This document shows, piece by piece, positions 35,766 through 48,719 of a stretch of 64,000 bases of DNA. How positions within the stretch are numbered: position 1 is the stretch's first letter; each line of letters begins with the position of its first letter. Location of the stretch: the NCBI RefSeq assembly GCF_933775445.1, contig NC_065878.1, positions 10,985,395-11,049,394 on the forward strand, written 5' to 3'. Below the pieces are notes generated by a model. It made no database searches and had not been told where the DNA came from. It saw only the letters and a program-made list of their open reading frames with translations. Both the position numbers and the translations under genes were made by a program. This DNA is from Argentina anserina (lineage: Eukaryota > Streptophyta > Magnoliopsida > Rosales > Rosaceae).

Positions 35766-36330
35766 TTTCAACATGTATATATATGGAGTTTTGTAATTCT
35801 TGCAAATCCTTTTTGCTTATGGAAGGAAAGAAAAATGTCTAAAGCTTCTGTACAGGAAACTGCTTAGATTGTTGAAACCCGAGCTTCGCTGTTTTCAGCA
35901 ATACCAATAATATACGTGCTTTTCTTCACTCTTTTCTTTCTCTAATCTCTTGCCCTTTGAGTTTTTATGTCCTTATGTCGTTCCTTGGTCTAAGAACGGG
36001 CATAAATTATCACTGAGATTCTTCTGCAGCAGTTGCTAACTTGATTATATATTGGAGGTTAGGTTAGATTCAGGAGAGAGCATCTAATCTGTTGCCAAAA
36101 TCCAGACAGTTGACTTAGCCGGCTGCAAACTAGGATCTAGCACTTGCATATCTCCGCTCTAAGCTATTAGTGTGACACTAATCAGAGCATCAGATTATGG
36201 TTCACTACACTTTAAATCTAGTTGTTACAAGGGCCAGGCCGCCAGGGTGAGGTCATTTCTTTCGACTTTGATCCAAACTCAAATAAATACCTTCCAGTTT
36301 CAATACGTGCGGAATCTACACTAATCGTAA
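35766..36330. repeat. Duplicated 3' flank of the DUF632 gene, copy 1 (partner 46168-46990)
   Basis: Shares with 46168-46990, same orientation, TTCAACATGTATATATATGG, GCAAATCCTTTTTGCTTATGG, TTTCTTTCTCTAATCTCTTG, CATCACTGAGATTCTTCTGC or the near form, and TTGACTTAGCCGGCTGCAAA. This copy lies directly downstream of the gene. Sequence from 36331 to about 36590 is unassigned. Confidence 0.85.
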
Positions 36331-36596
36331 ATGGATGATCTCATTTCATAAACTCAATCAAACTCGAAAGCATGTCATATATAGAACTAACCTACACTTA
36401 GTAAAATAATTTATACAAATAATACGATGGTAATACTAGCATTCCTGCTCGAGCCAAGGCGCATGAGAAAAAAATGTGTTTGCGCGTGCCTTGTAGTTTC
36501 TTTCTTCATAATAAAAGTTATAAACTAAAAATAAGGTTTTACCTCGTAGGTTGGTTGTTACCGCTCTACTCAATCTTCAAAAAGATGGGTAAAGTT

Positions 36597-36907
36597 CAAA
36601 ATCTCTCCGATATTTCCCTAAAAAAACGATATATATTAGGAGTAAATAACTTATTTTTTACCGTATCTGCAATATTTCTCTGATAATATAAAATATCTCC
36701 GATATTTATAAAATACCTAATATATCTTCTGAAAAATGTCACTTAAATTTTTGTATCTCAATTTGAGGATGTCTCGGACTCTCGGATATGAGTTTTTTGT
36801 ATTATTAATCATCTCGAGCCTCGAAGGATATCAAAAAGAAGACTAGAAGAGTAGTCCATCAATCGGCTAAATTTTCATTTTTCATAAAATATATCCGAAT
36901 AAGGAGT
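36597..36907. repeat. Left arm of a long inverted repeat (partner 44420-44760)
   Basis: Reads as the reverse complement of 44420-44760 at roughly 75-80% identity. Shared words include ATAATATAAAATATCTC, GGATATCAAAAAGAA and ACTAGAAGAGTAGTCC. The arms flank the gypsy element. The GATATATC-rich composition recalls the element at 8891-9430, so this may be a larger foldback relative. Limits are approximate. Confidence 0.75.
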
Positions 36908-37073
36908 AAAGTTTCAAATCTTAACTCTTAAGAGTTAAGTCATATTAGTGACAAGTGCTCTCCTTAACCTTGAGGGAATCCAAAATAAAGGGTCACATAG
37001 TAGTCTCATAAATATCATAAGAGGATATCCATAATTTCATGAAGTAAACTATCAATTTGGTTATTATATTTAG

Positions 37074-38530
37074 TGTCACAACCCCGAAATGTCAAATGAT
37101 AGAAATTCGAATTCGAAACCATGAAAAATCTAAAATAATCTCAAATATATTGAAATCATCTTATAGCAACAGTGTATCGAAACTGAGTTCAAAGTAAAAC
37201 TCAGTCGACTTGAATAATACATCACCAATTTATACACTCAAGTATTAAAACAATTGGAAATGTAATATTCACTCGATCCTCACCACAAACAGAAGAGGGA
37301 AACCCTCAGTAATCCCTCGAGTAAGCTCTTCGAGCCTGCTAATTCCCACCTGCAGAATTATCCCATACACCATCGATTTGGTGTACCAGGATTGTAAACA
37401 CAAACCCGGTAAGCTTTTCAGCCCGTATGAGTAAACCAACATTTAAACATACATCACATACAAAGGAAAAGTAACAATAACATTTTTAAAACATGTGTAC
37501 TCATGAGACCCGGGCAGCCCACCTGGTTACCCCTCATGCAGTACAACGACAGACAGACTAGAGCTCTAACTGATCATAATCAATACTCAGCCAAGGCTTG
37601 GTTCCCGATTTAAATGTCATCACCGTCCGAAGACCATAAAACATTTTAACAAGACTCAATGTTAAAACCACGTACAATATAGCAATCCATGAATGTTTAT
37701 ATACTACAACCAAGTGACTCTTGCACAACAATATATAACAAGTCACGCCAATAATCCATTATACCGGAAGGTACATTATCTCCCCTTCCGGTCACATCCG
37801 CCACAATTAATCGAAACAAAAAAATTTCATAATTTAAACAAAAAAAAACCGTAACGTTATATAATATAGCAAACCATATATATGTATTGTATTTACCATT
37901 TTTGTACAGATACACAACTCACTATATTATATCGACGTCACAGTTCACTTATTTAAAGAAATCATAAATACAAGTCACTGCCAAGGTTAGACTTGTCATA
38001 GTGAGATTTACTCACCTTATTTCTTGCGTGCAACTTCTACGACACCAAGAGAGATTCCCTCACTCGTTTTGTCGGCAACCTAGTAGCATAACAACGTGTT
38101 TAGAAAATGACCCGCATAACGACAAGTCAATAATAAATACAATCGAAGGCACTACTCACGAAACACTGTTCTGAAACACTGTTCACTGGCTGCCACAAAT
38201 GGCCGCGCATGGGTTCACGCGCTGCTCGCAGACAGCCGTGCGTGGGGTTCACGCGCTGCCCAAGGCAGCCGCGCGTGACCTCACTCGCAGCTCTAAAATC
38301 CACCCATTTTTCCACCTACATCAACCTACGGCCTAATACCTTCTGAGCCACTGGAAAGTCAACTCTTGAGCCACTGGAAACATAACGTTTCAACCTTAAT
38401 TTCCGAAATTACTTTCATTTCTTAATGACAACAATGAGAAGGTGTAGAATGTGAATTTACTTGAACTAATAAGCGTAATAATTTACCAGACATTACGAGG
38501 AATGAAACTCGAAAAATTCGGGATATTACA
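37074..38530 (-). repeat. 3' LTR of the gypsy element
   Basis: 1457 bp, from TGTCACAACC to GGATATTACA. It lacks about 700 bp present in the 5' LTR (matching about 43500-44220). It contains the conserved GTGAGATTTACTCAC hairpin (38001-38015) and a GC-rich array with GCCGCGCGTG words at 38200-38280. It abuts the polypurine tract. Confidence 0.88.
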
Positions 38531-38548
38531 TTCTACCTCCCCCCTTAA
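38531..38548 (-). promoter_or_regulatory. Polypurine tract of the gypsy element
   Basis: On the minus strand TTTTAAGGGGGGAGGTAGAA directly precedes the 3' LTR start TGTAATATCCC, the standard position of the plus-strand primer for LTR retrotransposons. Confidence 0.85.
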
Positions 38549-38576
38549 AAGAATTTCGTCCTGAAATTCAAGTACT

Positions 38577-41457
38577 TTACTCAACAAACAATTGCAGATA
38601 CCATGTCCTCATATCTGACTTTAGCTCCCAAGAGGCATCTCCCTCATCATGGTGACTCCACAAAACCTTAACCAACTCCACCTCTTTCCTACGAAGCTTC
38701 TTTGTCGACCTATCCAAGATACGAACCGGCTCGGCAACAAAGGTGGCGTTCTCCTTCACCTTGATGGAGTTGTGGTCAATCACATGTGACTCATCTGGTA
38801 CATACTTCCTCAACATGGAAATGTGAAAGATGTTGTGAACACCAGACATGCTCGTAGGTAAAGCTAGCTGATAGGCTTAATCTCCTACCTTCTCAAGAAT
38901 CTCGAAAAGCCCAACATACCTCAGAGCTAACTTTCCATTCTTGCTAAATCTCACCACACCCTTCATAGGAGAGACCTTTAGGAACACATGATCACCAATC
39001 TCAAACTCGACATGTCTCCTTTTTAAGTCTGCATAGCTCTTCTATCTACTATGGGCTATTCGGATCCTATCTCGAATAATCATGATCTTCTCCGAAGTAT
39101 CCTGAACAACCTTAGGACAATTAGCCATTCATCACCAACTTCGGCCCAACAAATAGGTGTTCCACATGGTCTACCGTAAAGAGCCTCATAAGGTGTCATG
39201 CCGATGCTAGAATGGTAACTATTGTTGTAGGCAAACTCAATCAACCTCAGGTGATCCTCCCAACTTCCCTTAAAATCAAGAACACAAGCTCTCAACATAT
39301 CCTCCATCACCTGATTCACCCGTCATGTCAGCCTATCAGTTTGAGGATGAAATGTTGTACTCATATCTAAGGTAGTACCCAAAGCTTTCCGTAAACTACC
39401 CCATAATTTCGAAGTGAAACGTGCATCTCGATTAGAAACAATAGAGCAGGTGCACCATGAAGTCTCACTATCTCATCTACATATAACTTCCTTAACACAC
39501 CCACTGAGTACTTCATCGATACCGGAAGAAAGTGTGCCGAATTCGTCAATCGATCAACAATCACACATACTGCATCGTGACCCTTCCTGGACTTAGGCAA
39601 TACTGTCACAAAGTCCATAGAAATTAGCTCACTTCCAAAGAGGAATAGGCAATGGCTTCAACATGTCAGTGGGTCGCGGATGCTCTGCCTTCACTTGCTG
39701 ACAAGTAACGCACTTTGATATGAACTCAGCCATGTCTTTCTTCATCCCATTATACCAGAATTGCCTACAGAGGTCTTTATACATCTTGGTGCTCCCTGGG
39801 TACACTTTATAACGAGATCGATGTGCTACATGAAAGACCTCCTCCTTGAGATCTGCACAATCTGGAACACACAATCTTTTCCTAAACCTCAAACTTCCAT
39901 CAGATCTAATTCTCCACTTGGATGGACATTCATCAAGCGAATCTGCCAACCTAGCTCGTGAGAACCTATCTTGTGTCTGACCTTGAATGATCCTTGAAAT
40001 TAGTGTAGGCTGCATTGAAACACTACCAAGAACGATCGTTGGTTCTCCTCCTGATTGCACAAGATCAAACTCTCAAGCATAAGTCATTCCTGAACCATGA
40101 GAGAAGCTATCATACCCCTTGGCCTCCTACTCAAGTCATCGGCAACAACATTTGCCTTTCCAAGATGATACTCCAAAGTGAAGTCATAATCCTTAAAGAG
40201 TTTCATCCATCTCTTCTGCTTCATGTTCAACTCCTTATATGAGAACGTGTACTTCAAACTCTTATAATCAGAAAAGAGTTGAAATTTCTCACCATACAAG
40301 TAATGCCTTCAAATCTTTAAGGCAAAAACAACTGCAGCAAGCTCCAGGTCGTGAGTGGGGTAGTTCTTCTCATGAACCTTCAACTGTCTAGAGCCATAAG
40401 CAACCACACCTCCATGCTGCATCAACACACAACCTAAGCCTTGATGCGAAGCATCGCTATAAATGACATAACCACCCCCACTAGTGGGAATTGTCAACAC
40501 TCGAGCCGTAGTCAATCTAGTCTTTAGTTCGTTGAAGGCCTTCTCACATGTTTTTGTCCACATAAACTGAACATCTTTCTTGGTCAACTTGGTCAAAGGC
40601 GAAGCAATACTAGAAAACACTTCAATGAATCTCCGGTAGTAACCTGCCAACCTAAGGAAACAACGAATCTCTGTAGGATTCTTTGGACGACTCCAACTCT
40701 TCACTACCTCCACCTTTGATGGATCTACTAACACGCCATCCTTCGAGACCACATGACCAAGGAACTTAACTTCCTACTTCCAAAACTCACACTTCTCAAG
40801 TTTGGCATACAACCTTACTTCCTTTAGAGTTTGCATCACAATTTTTAGATGTATCACATGCTCATCTTGGGACTTTGAGTATATCAGGATATCATCAATG
40901 AACACTACTACAAACTCATCTAAGTATTGGCTAAATATTTGGTTCATCAAACTCATAAAAACGATAAGAGCATTTTTCAGACCAAAGGGCATGACAACAA
41001 ACTCATAGTGTCCATACCTGGTCCTGAAAGCCGTCTTAGGGATATCCTCCTCCTTCACCCTGAGTTGATGGTAATCAGATCTCAGATCAATCTTAGAGAA
41101 TACCGTATCCCCCCTAAGCTGATCGAACAAGTCATCAATCCTAGACAAAAGATACATATTCTTGATGGTTAGCTTGTTCAATTCCTTAGAGTCCACACAC
41201 AACCGCAGTGAACCATCATTCTTCTTCACGAACAACACCGGCGCACCCCAAGGTGAGACACTAGGAGCTCTAATGAACCCTTGGTCCAATAAACCATCTA
41301 TTTGCACATTCGACTCCTTAAGTTCGTTCTGTCCCATCCTATAAGGTGCGTTCGACACAGGTGTTGTACCGGGTACAACATCAATGCAGAAATCAACAAC
41401 TCTCTGATGAGGTAAACTCGGTATCTCCTGAAACACCTCACTATACTCAGACACCAC
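38577..41457 (-). pseudogene. Gypsy pol relic: RT, RNase H, integrase, chromodomain-like tail
   Basis: Minus-strand fragments in order. RT at 41457-40774 has the catalytic [11 protein letters not shown] and ends at a premature TAG. RNase H at 40752-40084 has [13 protein letters not shown] and [14 protein letters not shown], interrupted by a TGA near 40308. The integrase zinc region at 40060-39629 has the HHCC pattern (CVTCQQVKAEHPRP). The integrase core at 39618-39080 has [10 protein letters not shown] and [20 protein letters not shown], with a frameshift across the second catalytic aspartate. The tail at 38849-38577 has VHNIFHISMLRKYV. Several stops look like C-to-T or G-to-A transitions. 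The element cannot move on its own. Confidence 0.9.
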
Positions 41458-41544
41458 AACAATGTTTGCGATAACTATCTACTTATCCACGGACTCCACA
41501 TGTGCCAAGACTCATGTCCTCATGGCATTATCTGACTTGAGGCA

Positions 41545-42920
41545 TCAATAACAAAAAACTGGCTCCCTCGGACCATGGAAAAACACTACCATGTCAAAAC
41601 AATCAATCAAAGCATGTTGTGGCCTCAACCAATCAATTCGTAAGATCACGTCATAGGTGTGGTCTGGAATCACTATCAAGCAAGCAGAGAATTCTCTACC
41701 TCCGATCACAATAGGACAAGCCTTGGAGATCGTCTCAAGCTCAAGAGACACTCCAAGAGGTGAATTGCGACATAAATATCTTGCAAGAGATGTAGGGATC
41801 AAACCTAACACCTCCACTACCGAACTAGAAATAAAAGAATGTGATGCTCCAATATCAAACAGTATTCTAGCAAGGTAGTCAAAAATAGATAAGGTACCTT
41901 CCACTCTTGTGTCCCGCTGACTCACTACAAACACTCTAGCTTGGCCCACAGGTAACTGCCTTTGCTGATGTTCCTGTCCACCCTGTTGAGGTCGGGTGCA
42001 ATCTTTAGCTATATGTTCCGTTTGCCCACACCTGTAACATCCATGCTTCCTCAGCTTCGAGCAAGCTGAGGCATAATGACACATTTCGCCCCAAGCGAAA
42101 CACCTCACTAACGACAATTGTTTGACAGGTGCAGGCCTAACAGGTGGAGTTGCCACCTTAGCTGGAGTCTGGTGATAGGTCCTCAGCTTCTTCCAAGATC
42201 CACCTTTCGGTTCTGCAGACCCACCACCTGAAGTGACGGCCTTCCCTTTTCTTCTAGCATCTCTAGACTCTACATCCCCTCCTCAAGTCTTATTCACCTA
42301 TTTCAAAGTGTTGTTATGATGTTCTTGTACTCTTGCCTAAGCCCTTATAGGAACTTCTGAGCCAAGAAGGTCACATCCATCGGCCTAACAAACTGATACA
42401 ACTGTGTAAAACAGGTCTCATACTCCCTGACGGTCATATCTCCCTGCATCAGAGCAAGGAACTCAAGCTCAAGTTCGTCCTTCACCTTAGATGGAAAGTA
42501 CTTCTCTCGAAAGACTTCCACAAAACCCTCTCAAGTCAGAGTGGACACATCCACAGTCCGTCGTATACTCTTTGACCAATCCATAACATCATCCTTTAAG
42601 AAGAATGTGGCTATCATCATCTTCTCAATCTCCGAGCACACCACCATCTCAAAGTATGTCTCCATACTCTCGATTCAATGATCCGCCACCATATGATACA
42701 AACCCCCATGAAATGATGGCTCTGATAGACTACTGATGTCCCTGATCAGCTTAAGCACACGACCCTCGTCTCTAATGACAACCTCTAGGTCAACCTACTC
42801 GGCAGGTGGTGCCTCCTCCTCATAAAGGTTCTCCACATTGCGGACTCGACCTCCACCCCTAACTCGGCCTCGGCCTCGGCTTCTCGCCCAGCTTTTCTCT
42901 AAATTCATCACCTTGAAACA
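41545..42920 (-). pseudogene. Gypsy gag and protease relic
   Basis: The gag start (MNLEKSWARSRGRGR) is near 42905 and soon meets a stop; degenerate gag continues to about 42200. The open stretch 42156-41545 contains the CCHC zinc knuckle CYRCGQTEHIAKDC and the protease region ILFDIGASHSFIS, where the usual D-S/T-G catalytic triad reads D-I-G. The inferred polyprotein is non-functional. Gag normally packages element RNA and the aspartic protease matures the polyprotein. Confidence 0.85.
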
Positions 42921-42979
42921 TTTAAACACTTAGTCAATATATGTATAATCTTGGACCCAAATAAAATAGATCAAACATA

Positions 42980-44396
42980 AATTATATATGTATTGTATTT
43001 ACTATTTTTGTACACATACACAACTCACTATATTATATCGGCGTCACAGTTCATTCATTTAAATAAATCATAAATACAAGTTACTACTAAGGGTAAACTT
43101 TTCATAGTGAGATTAACTCAACTTATTTCCTGCGTGCAACTTTTACTACACCAAGAGAGATTCTCTCACTCGTTTCATCAGTCACCTAGTAGCATAACAA
43201 CGTGCTTAAAAAATGACCCGCATAACGACAAGTAAATAATAAATACAATCGAAGACACTGCTCACGAAACACTGTTCACACAAAATATTGTTCTGAAACA
43301 CTGTTTACACGCTGCCACAAACGGCCGCACGTGGGGTTCACGCACCGCCCGCAGATAGCCGCGCATGGGGTTTACGCGCCACTCGCAGACAATCGCGCGT
43401 GGGGTTCACGCGCCGCCCAAGGCATTCATGCGTGACCTCACTCGAAGCCTTCAAATCCATCCATCTTTCCACCTGCATCAACCTATGGGCTAATACCTTC
43501 TCTCCGCCGCCCCACTTCCTCCCATGTGCAGCCCTAGGTGGCGGCACGCGCACCACGAACCCCTCCACCCAAACTTCATCGAATCACAAAACTTTCAACA
43601 TCAAAAATATATATCACAAGGAGTATAACACAATCATACTTGCAGCTAGTTGTAAACCGGCCAGAGACTGCCGGAAAAGCCGCCGCAAGAAACCCAGATC
43701 AGAATTGAAGATCAGAGGTGAACCAGCTCGATTCGAGCTTCACTGCCAGTGGATTTGCGCCTAGAAGGAGCAGGGAGGACCTGCGACGGTCGCCTCATGC
43801 CCTAACCTCGCCGGGGACGTCGAGCTCAACGGTGCCGCTGTTGTACGCTCTCGGTTGCAGCTGAGACACGGCGCGGGGCGGGTCACCACTACCACCATTC
43901 GATGCGGCCCGACCGTGCAGTTCCAACGACACCGGCGGTGTCAAGCATGGCGGCCGGAGGAGGGAGATCACCGGAGGAGAAGGATGGAGCTGGTTTTGGT
44001 GAAATGGGGGTCGAGCTGGATCCGGTTTCCTTTTTTTGTTTTTCTGTTTTTAAGTTTCAAAAAAGTTCTTTTATAACCTTCTAAAATCGGAAACCAAACT
44101 TCCGTTGCTAACAAATTTCATATACGACATCTGATTAAGGTGTGCCACGTGTCTTCGAACTCGTATCGACGAGCTCTACGACTTCGGTGAAGAATGTTTT
44201 CAGAGATGAGCGATTGATTAAAAGTCCACTCTTGAGCCACTAGAAACATAATGTTTCAACCTTAATTTCTGAAATTACTTTCATTTCGTAATGACAACAA
44301 TGAGAAGGTGTAGAATGTGAATTTACTCGAGCTAATAAGCGTAATAATTTACGAGACATTAAGAGGAATGAAACTCGAAAAATTCGGGATATTACA
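42980..44396 (-). repeat. 5' LTR of the gypsy element, inner end deleted
   Basis: Matches the 3' LTR from 44396 down to about 42980, then ends abruptly. Its final ~790 bp (homologous to 37074-37865) and the primer-binding site are missing. It retains about 720 bp (43500-44220) that the 3' LTR lost, including a TATA-like TTATAAAAG near 44070 and the GTAGAGCTCGTCGATACGAG block near 44163-44182. GC-rich repeats with CGCGTGGGGTTCACGCG lie at 43320-43430. Confidence 0.85.
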
Positions 44397-44419
44397 TTTA
44401 GATTATATGAAATGCCATA

Positions 44420-44760
44420 AGAGGATATCCTTATCCAGATATCTTTTATGAAAAATTAAAAATTAGCTAATTGAGGGACTACTCTTCTAGTTTTCTTTTT
44501 GATATCCATCAAGACTAGATGTGATTAATTAATCAAAAACTCATCTCAGACAGTCCATGACATCCCCAAGTTGAGATAAAAAAAATTAAATGAAGTTTTT
44601 CAGATATTTCTCCAAAATATCAAAGATATATCAAATATATCATAAATATCTGAGATATTTTATATTATCAAAAAAATATCACAGATACGGGAAAACAAAG
44701 ATATTTTATTTTAAGATATATCGTTTTGTTTTGAAAAAGGGATATATCGGGAAAATTTTG
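44420..44760. repeat. Right arm of a long inverted repeat (partner 36597-36907)
   Basis: Inverted match to 36597-36907. The two arms became 7.5 kb apart through the gypsy insertion. AT-rich with GATATATC-type words; no coding content. Confidence 0.75.
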
Positions 44761-44764
44761 GCTA

Positions 44765-46160
44765 AAACCTAAGCAAGCTAATGAAATTTCGCAAAAACGC
44801 GCTTATTATATAAACCAAAACTCTGAAGAAGAAAAATCCGAAAACAAAAACAAAAACACTAAAGCATGTAGCTCTCTCTAAACTAAATGTAAGATCAAGC
44901 TAACAAATCGAGCCAAGGGCATCAGTTGCGTACTCTCATTGAAAGAATGATCAAACAACGTAAAGAAAAGAGAGTGGATCGTTTCCCATGAGGCCAAAAT
45001 CAGACCAAAACCAACATGATTAAGAGAGAGAGATCAGGACAAATGAGGCCCAACCCATAAAGCCAAGGCCTATAGCCCTACAACCCTCCGTCATCCATGG
45101 CAGTCCTAGCTAGACTTGACCACATGGGACGTCACCAACACCTCAATCCGGTGCCATGTGAGGCCTTGGAGCCATGATGAAACTGGTGGTGGGATTCAAC
45201 GCCACCGCCGCCGCTAGGGTAACTAAGACAACAAGTTTAGATCTGGTTGAAAATCACTCCCCATAAGATCCTTCTACAATGAATCTACAAAAAGCAGATG
45301 CGAACAACTTCTTCCAATCCACCATGCTTAGGCTTCGTCCTGCCGAAAAGATGCAGTCCTTGAGCAACCGAAGCCAACCGACCGACTGACAATCCGCACT
45401 GCATGAGAGAGCAACCTCCCTCACCTAGGCCTTGCACGCTGGAGCGTCCTGGTGCAAGCAATGTCGGAGACGTCGCCGCCCAACCCGCCCTGCTGCGCAA
45501 AACCTAGTTTTAGGTTTTGGTATCACTCTACAAAAACATGAGCCGGTTTCTTTTCACTTTATTTTCTTTTTAGGGTTTTCTTTTTGTTGGTCATTATTCA
45601 ATTGAGTAATTCACAATAACGCAAGGAACAAAATTGGTGTAAATGAGAAAAGTGTTCATTCTATATCAACAGAGTTTGGTGTTCTTTATCATTCAACACA
45701 TACAGTATTTGTACGATCCCGATTGGGGCTGTCGACTAACGCACTATCTTATTTCAGGTTAAAGTTTTATAGTACTCGAAACCAAAACTGAGAGACATAG
45801 ATATAAAATGAACAAGAAATTTCCTTTTTTCCAAGTGGACTGGGTTCTGAAACCTACCATGAACATGGCACTTTCTCTTTGCTAAAACGTATGTTTTGAA
45901 ATTTTCTGCCAACAGATTATATTTGGAACTTCTCTATAAACAAGAATCAACGATATTAGACAAGAATCACAAAATAATGAATCTCTACTCGATGCACTAA
46001 ATTAGGTACCATGCAGACAAGGAACAGGGTGAAGCCTATCACCATTTGAAGCTTGCTAAACAGTTTTCCCCTTGCAAGGGATTTAATTTGATTGACGTAG
46101 GTAAAGCTCAAGTTCACTAGCAGGCATACTCTGTTAGAATGAAACGATGATGGGGTACAT
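44765..46160. other. Intergenic region, no recognised gene
   Basis: A GC-richer stretch at about 45060-45500 has a minus-strand frame of 71 codons without recognisable domains; it may be decayed repeat sequence. The rest is AT-rich and unassigned. Confidence 0.4.
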
Positions 46161-46167
46161 GGGGCGG

Positions 46168-46990
46168 GGTTCAACATGTATATATATGGAGTTTTGTGAT
46201 TCTTGCAAATCCTTTTTGCTTATGGAAGGAAAGAAATATGTCTAAAGCTTCTTTATAGGAACTACTTAGATTGTTGAATTTTTTTTTCAAAGGGTTTTGG
46301 CATATCGAGGTCGTACCCCTTTACAAAACACCATTTCAAGTGTTTGACGGTCTCCGTAGAGGGACTGACTCTCCCAACGTATGGTGCTGCATCCAATAAC
46401 CCATTTAGATTGTTGAAACTTTAAATCCCAACTTTGTTGTTTTCACCATTACCAATAACTAGTATTTACCAGTGAATATTTCACTGTCCACTACTCAGAG
46501 TCCTAGATTTTTTTCCCACAGTTATCTCTTTATTTTATTGATTTTGTTTTTTACCTTTACATTCCTCATGTTTGTTTGTGACAAACTAATAACAGAAGTG
46601 TAAATCTGTCAGTTCTTAATTTGGTGATACTTAGAGTGCTGGCTTTATAGTAGTAGAGATATATGTATTTTTCTTCTCTCTTTTCTTTCTCTAATCTCTT
46701 GCCTTTTGAGTTTGTATGTCCTGATGTCATTTCTAACGGACATAAATCATCACTGAGATTCTTCTGCATTGTTGATTATATATTGCGGGTTAGGTTATAT
46801 TCAGGAGAGAGCATTTCCAAATCCAGATCGACAGTTGACTTAGCCGGCTGCAAACTAGGATCTAACACTTGCATATCTTGGTTCTAAGTTAATAGTGTCA
46901 CACTATATCAGAGTATCAGTATGGTTCACTACCTACTAGTTTCAACTAGTTTGATCTAATTTCATATAAATCCCTACTAGTTTCAACTTT
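46168..46990. repeat. Duplicated 3' flank of the DUF632 gene, copy 2
   Basis: Partner of 35766-36330 in the same orientation, but with no DUF632 coding sequence beside it. It is interrupted by the dispersed repeat at about 46275-46400 and by a segment ending GGCTTTATAGTAGTAGAGATA (about 46642-46662), which also occurs at 19342-19362. Confidence 0.85.
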
Positions 46991-47865
46991 CAATACGTGT
47001 GGAACCTTGAACTTTTAAGTACCATAAAATATGAAGGCAACGGATCATCTAAAGATAAACTTGACCCATATTTTGTGGTCCTCTAGGCTCTAGCTGAAAC
47101 ACAATTTCAAACTTATAGAATTGAAGACCAAGTATTTTCATCTTTAGGACCAAGTTCAGTGTTGGTTCTTGGCGTGCTGGGGTATATGGTGAATTTGCAG
47201 CTTGTAGTCACAGATCATTTCTATTTGGACTAAGTTAAGAAATGTAGATAAAGATCTTGAATGGATTAGTTTTAACCTAATTCAAGTACATCCAGATCAC
47301 GAAACGCGTTAACTTGATAAAAGGTATATTAAAATGAAGTGTGGTGGACAATTGATGAACTAAGAGTTAAATGCTTCTTTTCCGAAGCTCCTTGCTCAAA
47401 ACTCAGGGCCCACCACCCTAACAATGTAGACGAATTCACTTCAAATACTTTTAATGACTATTGCATGTCGATCAGGAGAGATCTAAAACATCATATACCT
47501 TATTTTCATTGTGAGAATGGATTAATAGAAGCGAAAATTAAGTGGTTTTAGCTTATAGCTTTGGTTGTAATTATGAATTATAATTTGCCTACTCCTGCTT
47601 AGGGTTATGCAATGTTATATGCAGCTATACTTAAGAATGAAATGATCTTGAGAATACTAGGTCTCGAAAGTAATAACTATTATTGATGATGTTATTCATC
47701 AATTGGCTAAAAACAATAAGGACGTTAAACTAATGCCTACAAGTATTACATGAGTCATTCAAAGTCATGAGAATACATGTTTCCGCCGTATGAGCGATGA
47801 TAAGTCTTAAGATAGAAGTGTCATTATTTAAGTACAATATATGTATGCATGTACTTGTTGTATTT
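46991..47865. other. Intergenic region, no recognised gene
   Basis: AT-rich sequence with only short frames (for example 47339-47551 plus) lacking domains or splice context. Nothing else identified. Confidence 0.4.
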
Positions 47866-48719
47866 GACTCTATAATAACCCTAAATTTCAAACAATATTA
47901 GTTTGATTGAATTCTATAAAATTCGAATTTTAATTAGAATGAATGTGTTTGGTTGCGATGTTATTAAACGAGAAACGGAAACGTTCTCGGAACGTTTAAT
48001 TCAAAAAACATTACATTTCCGTAACGTTTATATCGACTTTTATTATGTCGATCGTTTACAAAAACTTCCTTCACGAAAGTTGTAGAGCTCGTCGATACGA
48101 GTTCGTAAGTATGTGACGCGTTCGAATCGGACGTCGTATGTAAAAGTTATTAACGATAGAAGTTAGTTTCCGATTTAGAAAGGGGTATATAAAGGAAACT
48201 TATCAGTTTAGGGTTTCCAAAATTGGAAACCCCTTCACTTCTCTCCCTCTTCAGCCGCGCGCCTCTCTCTCTCTCTTTTTCTTCTCTCCCTCCCCGATCT
48301 CACTTCTCACCGGCGATCTCGATCTTCGGCCCTGCGTGTCACGCACCGCCTGCCCAGAAAGCACCGCACGGCCCTCCTTGGTCGACCCCGAGGTAGACGC
48401 ACCCAAGCATGCAGTGCCGGAGCTCCACCAACGTCGCCTAGGTTCTGCGATTCCACCGACAGCTTCGCGAGCTCTCCGACGACGATCCGATGATCCAAAA
48501 GCTGGATTGAGGTGAGGGTTAGCTTAGGTTGTCTGTTGTGATGCTTTGTTGTGATTTTTGTGGTTGTTGGATTCGTATTGGAGGAGATCGGAGGAGGAGG
48601 GTTTCGGGGAAGATGCCGCTGCCTTAGGCGGCGCGTGTGGTGTCATGGGGGAGGTTAGGGGTGGCGTGAGGCCGTGAGAAAGAAGAGGGAAGGAAGGGGG
48701 AGGTTTTGGAAGCGGCGGT

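Larger units (their letters stand above)
37074..44396 (-). mobile_element. Ty3/gypsy chromovirus (Tekay/Del-like), decayed
   Basis: 7323 bp between 5-bp target duplications TTTAG (37069-37073 and 44397-44401), with TG...CA ends (TGTCACAACC at the left, GATATTACA at the right). Coding order on the minus strand is gag with zinc knuckle, protease, RT, RNase H, integrase, and a C-terminal chromodomain-like tail, as in chromoviruses; the tail SVHN.FH.SMLRKY is typical of the Tekay/Del lineage. All frames are broken. The LTRs carry complementary deletions, and the 5' LTR lacks its inner end and any primer-binding site. It inserted between the arms of an inverted repeat. Confidence 0.92.

Noticed and set aside
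38577..38849. Stand-alone chromodomain-like gene
   Set aside because: It is the C-terminal tail of the gypsy integrase, in the right order and orientation within the element.
45060..45500. Possible coding gene on the minus strand in a GC-richer stretch
   Set aside because: Only a 71-codon frame without domain similarity or splice signals; probably decayed repeat sequence.
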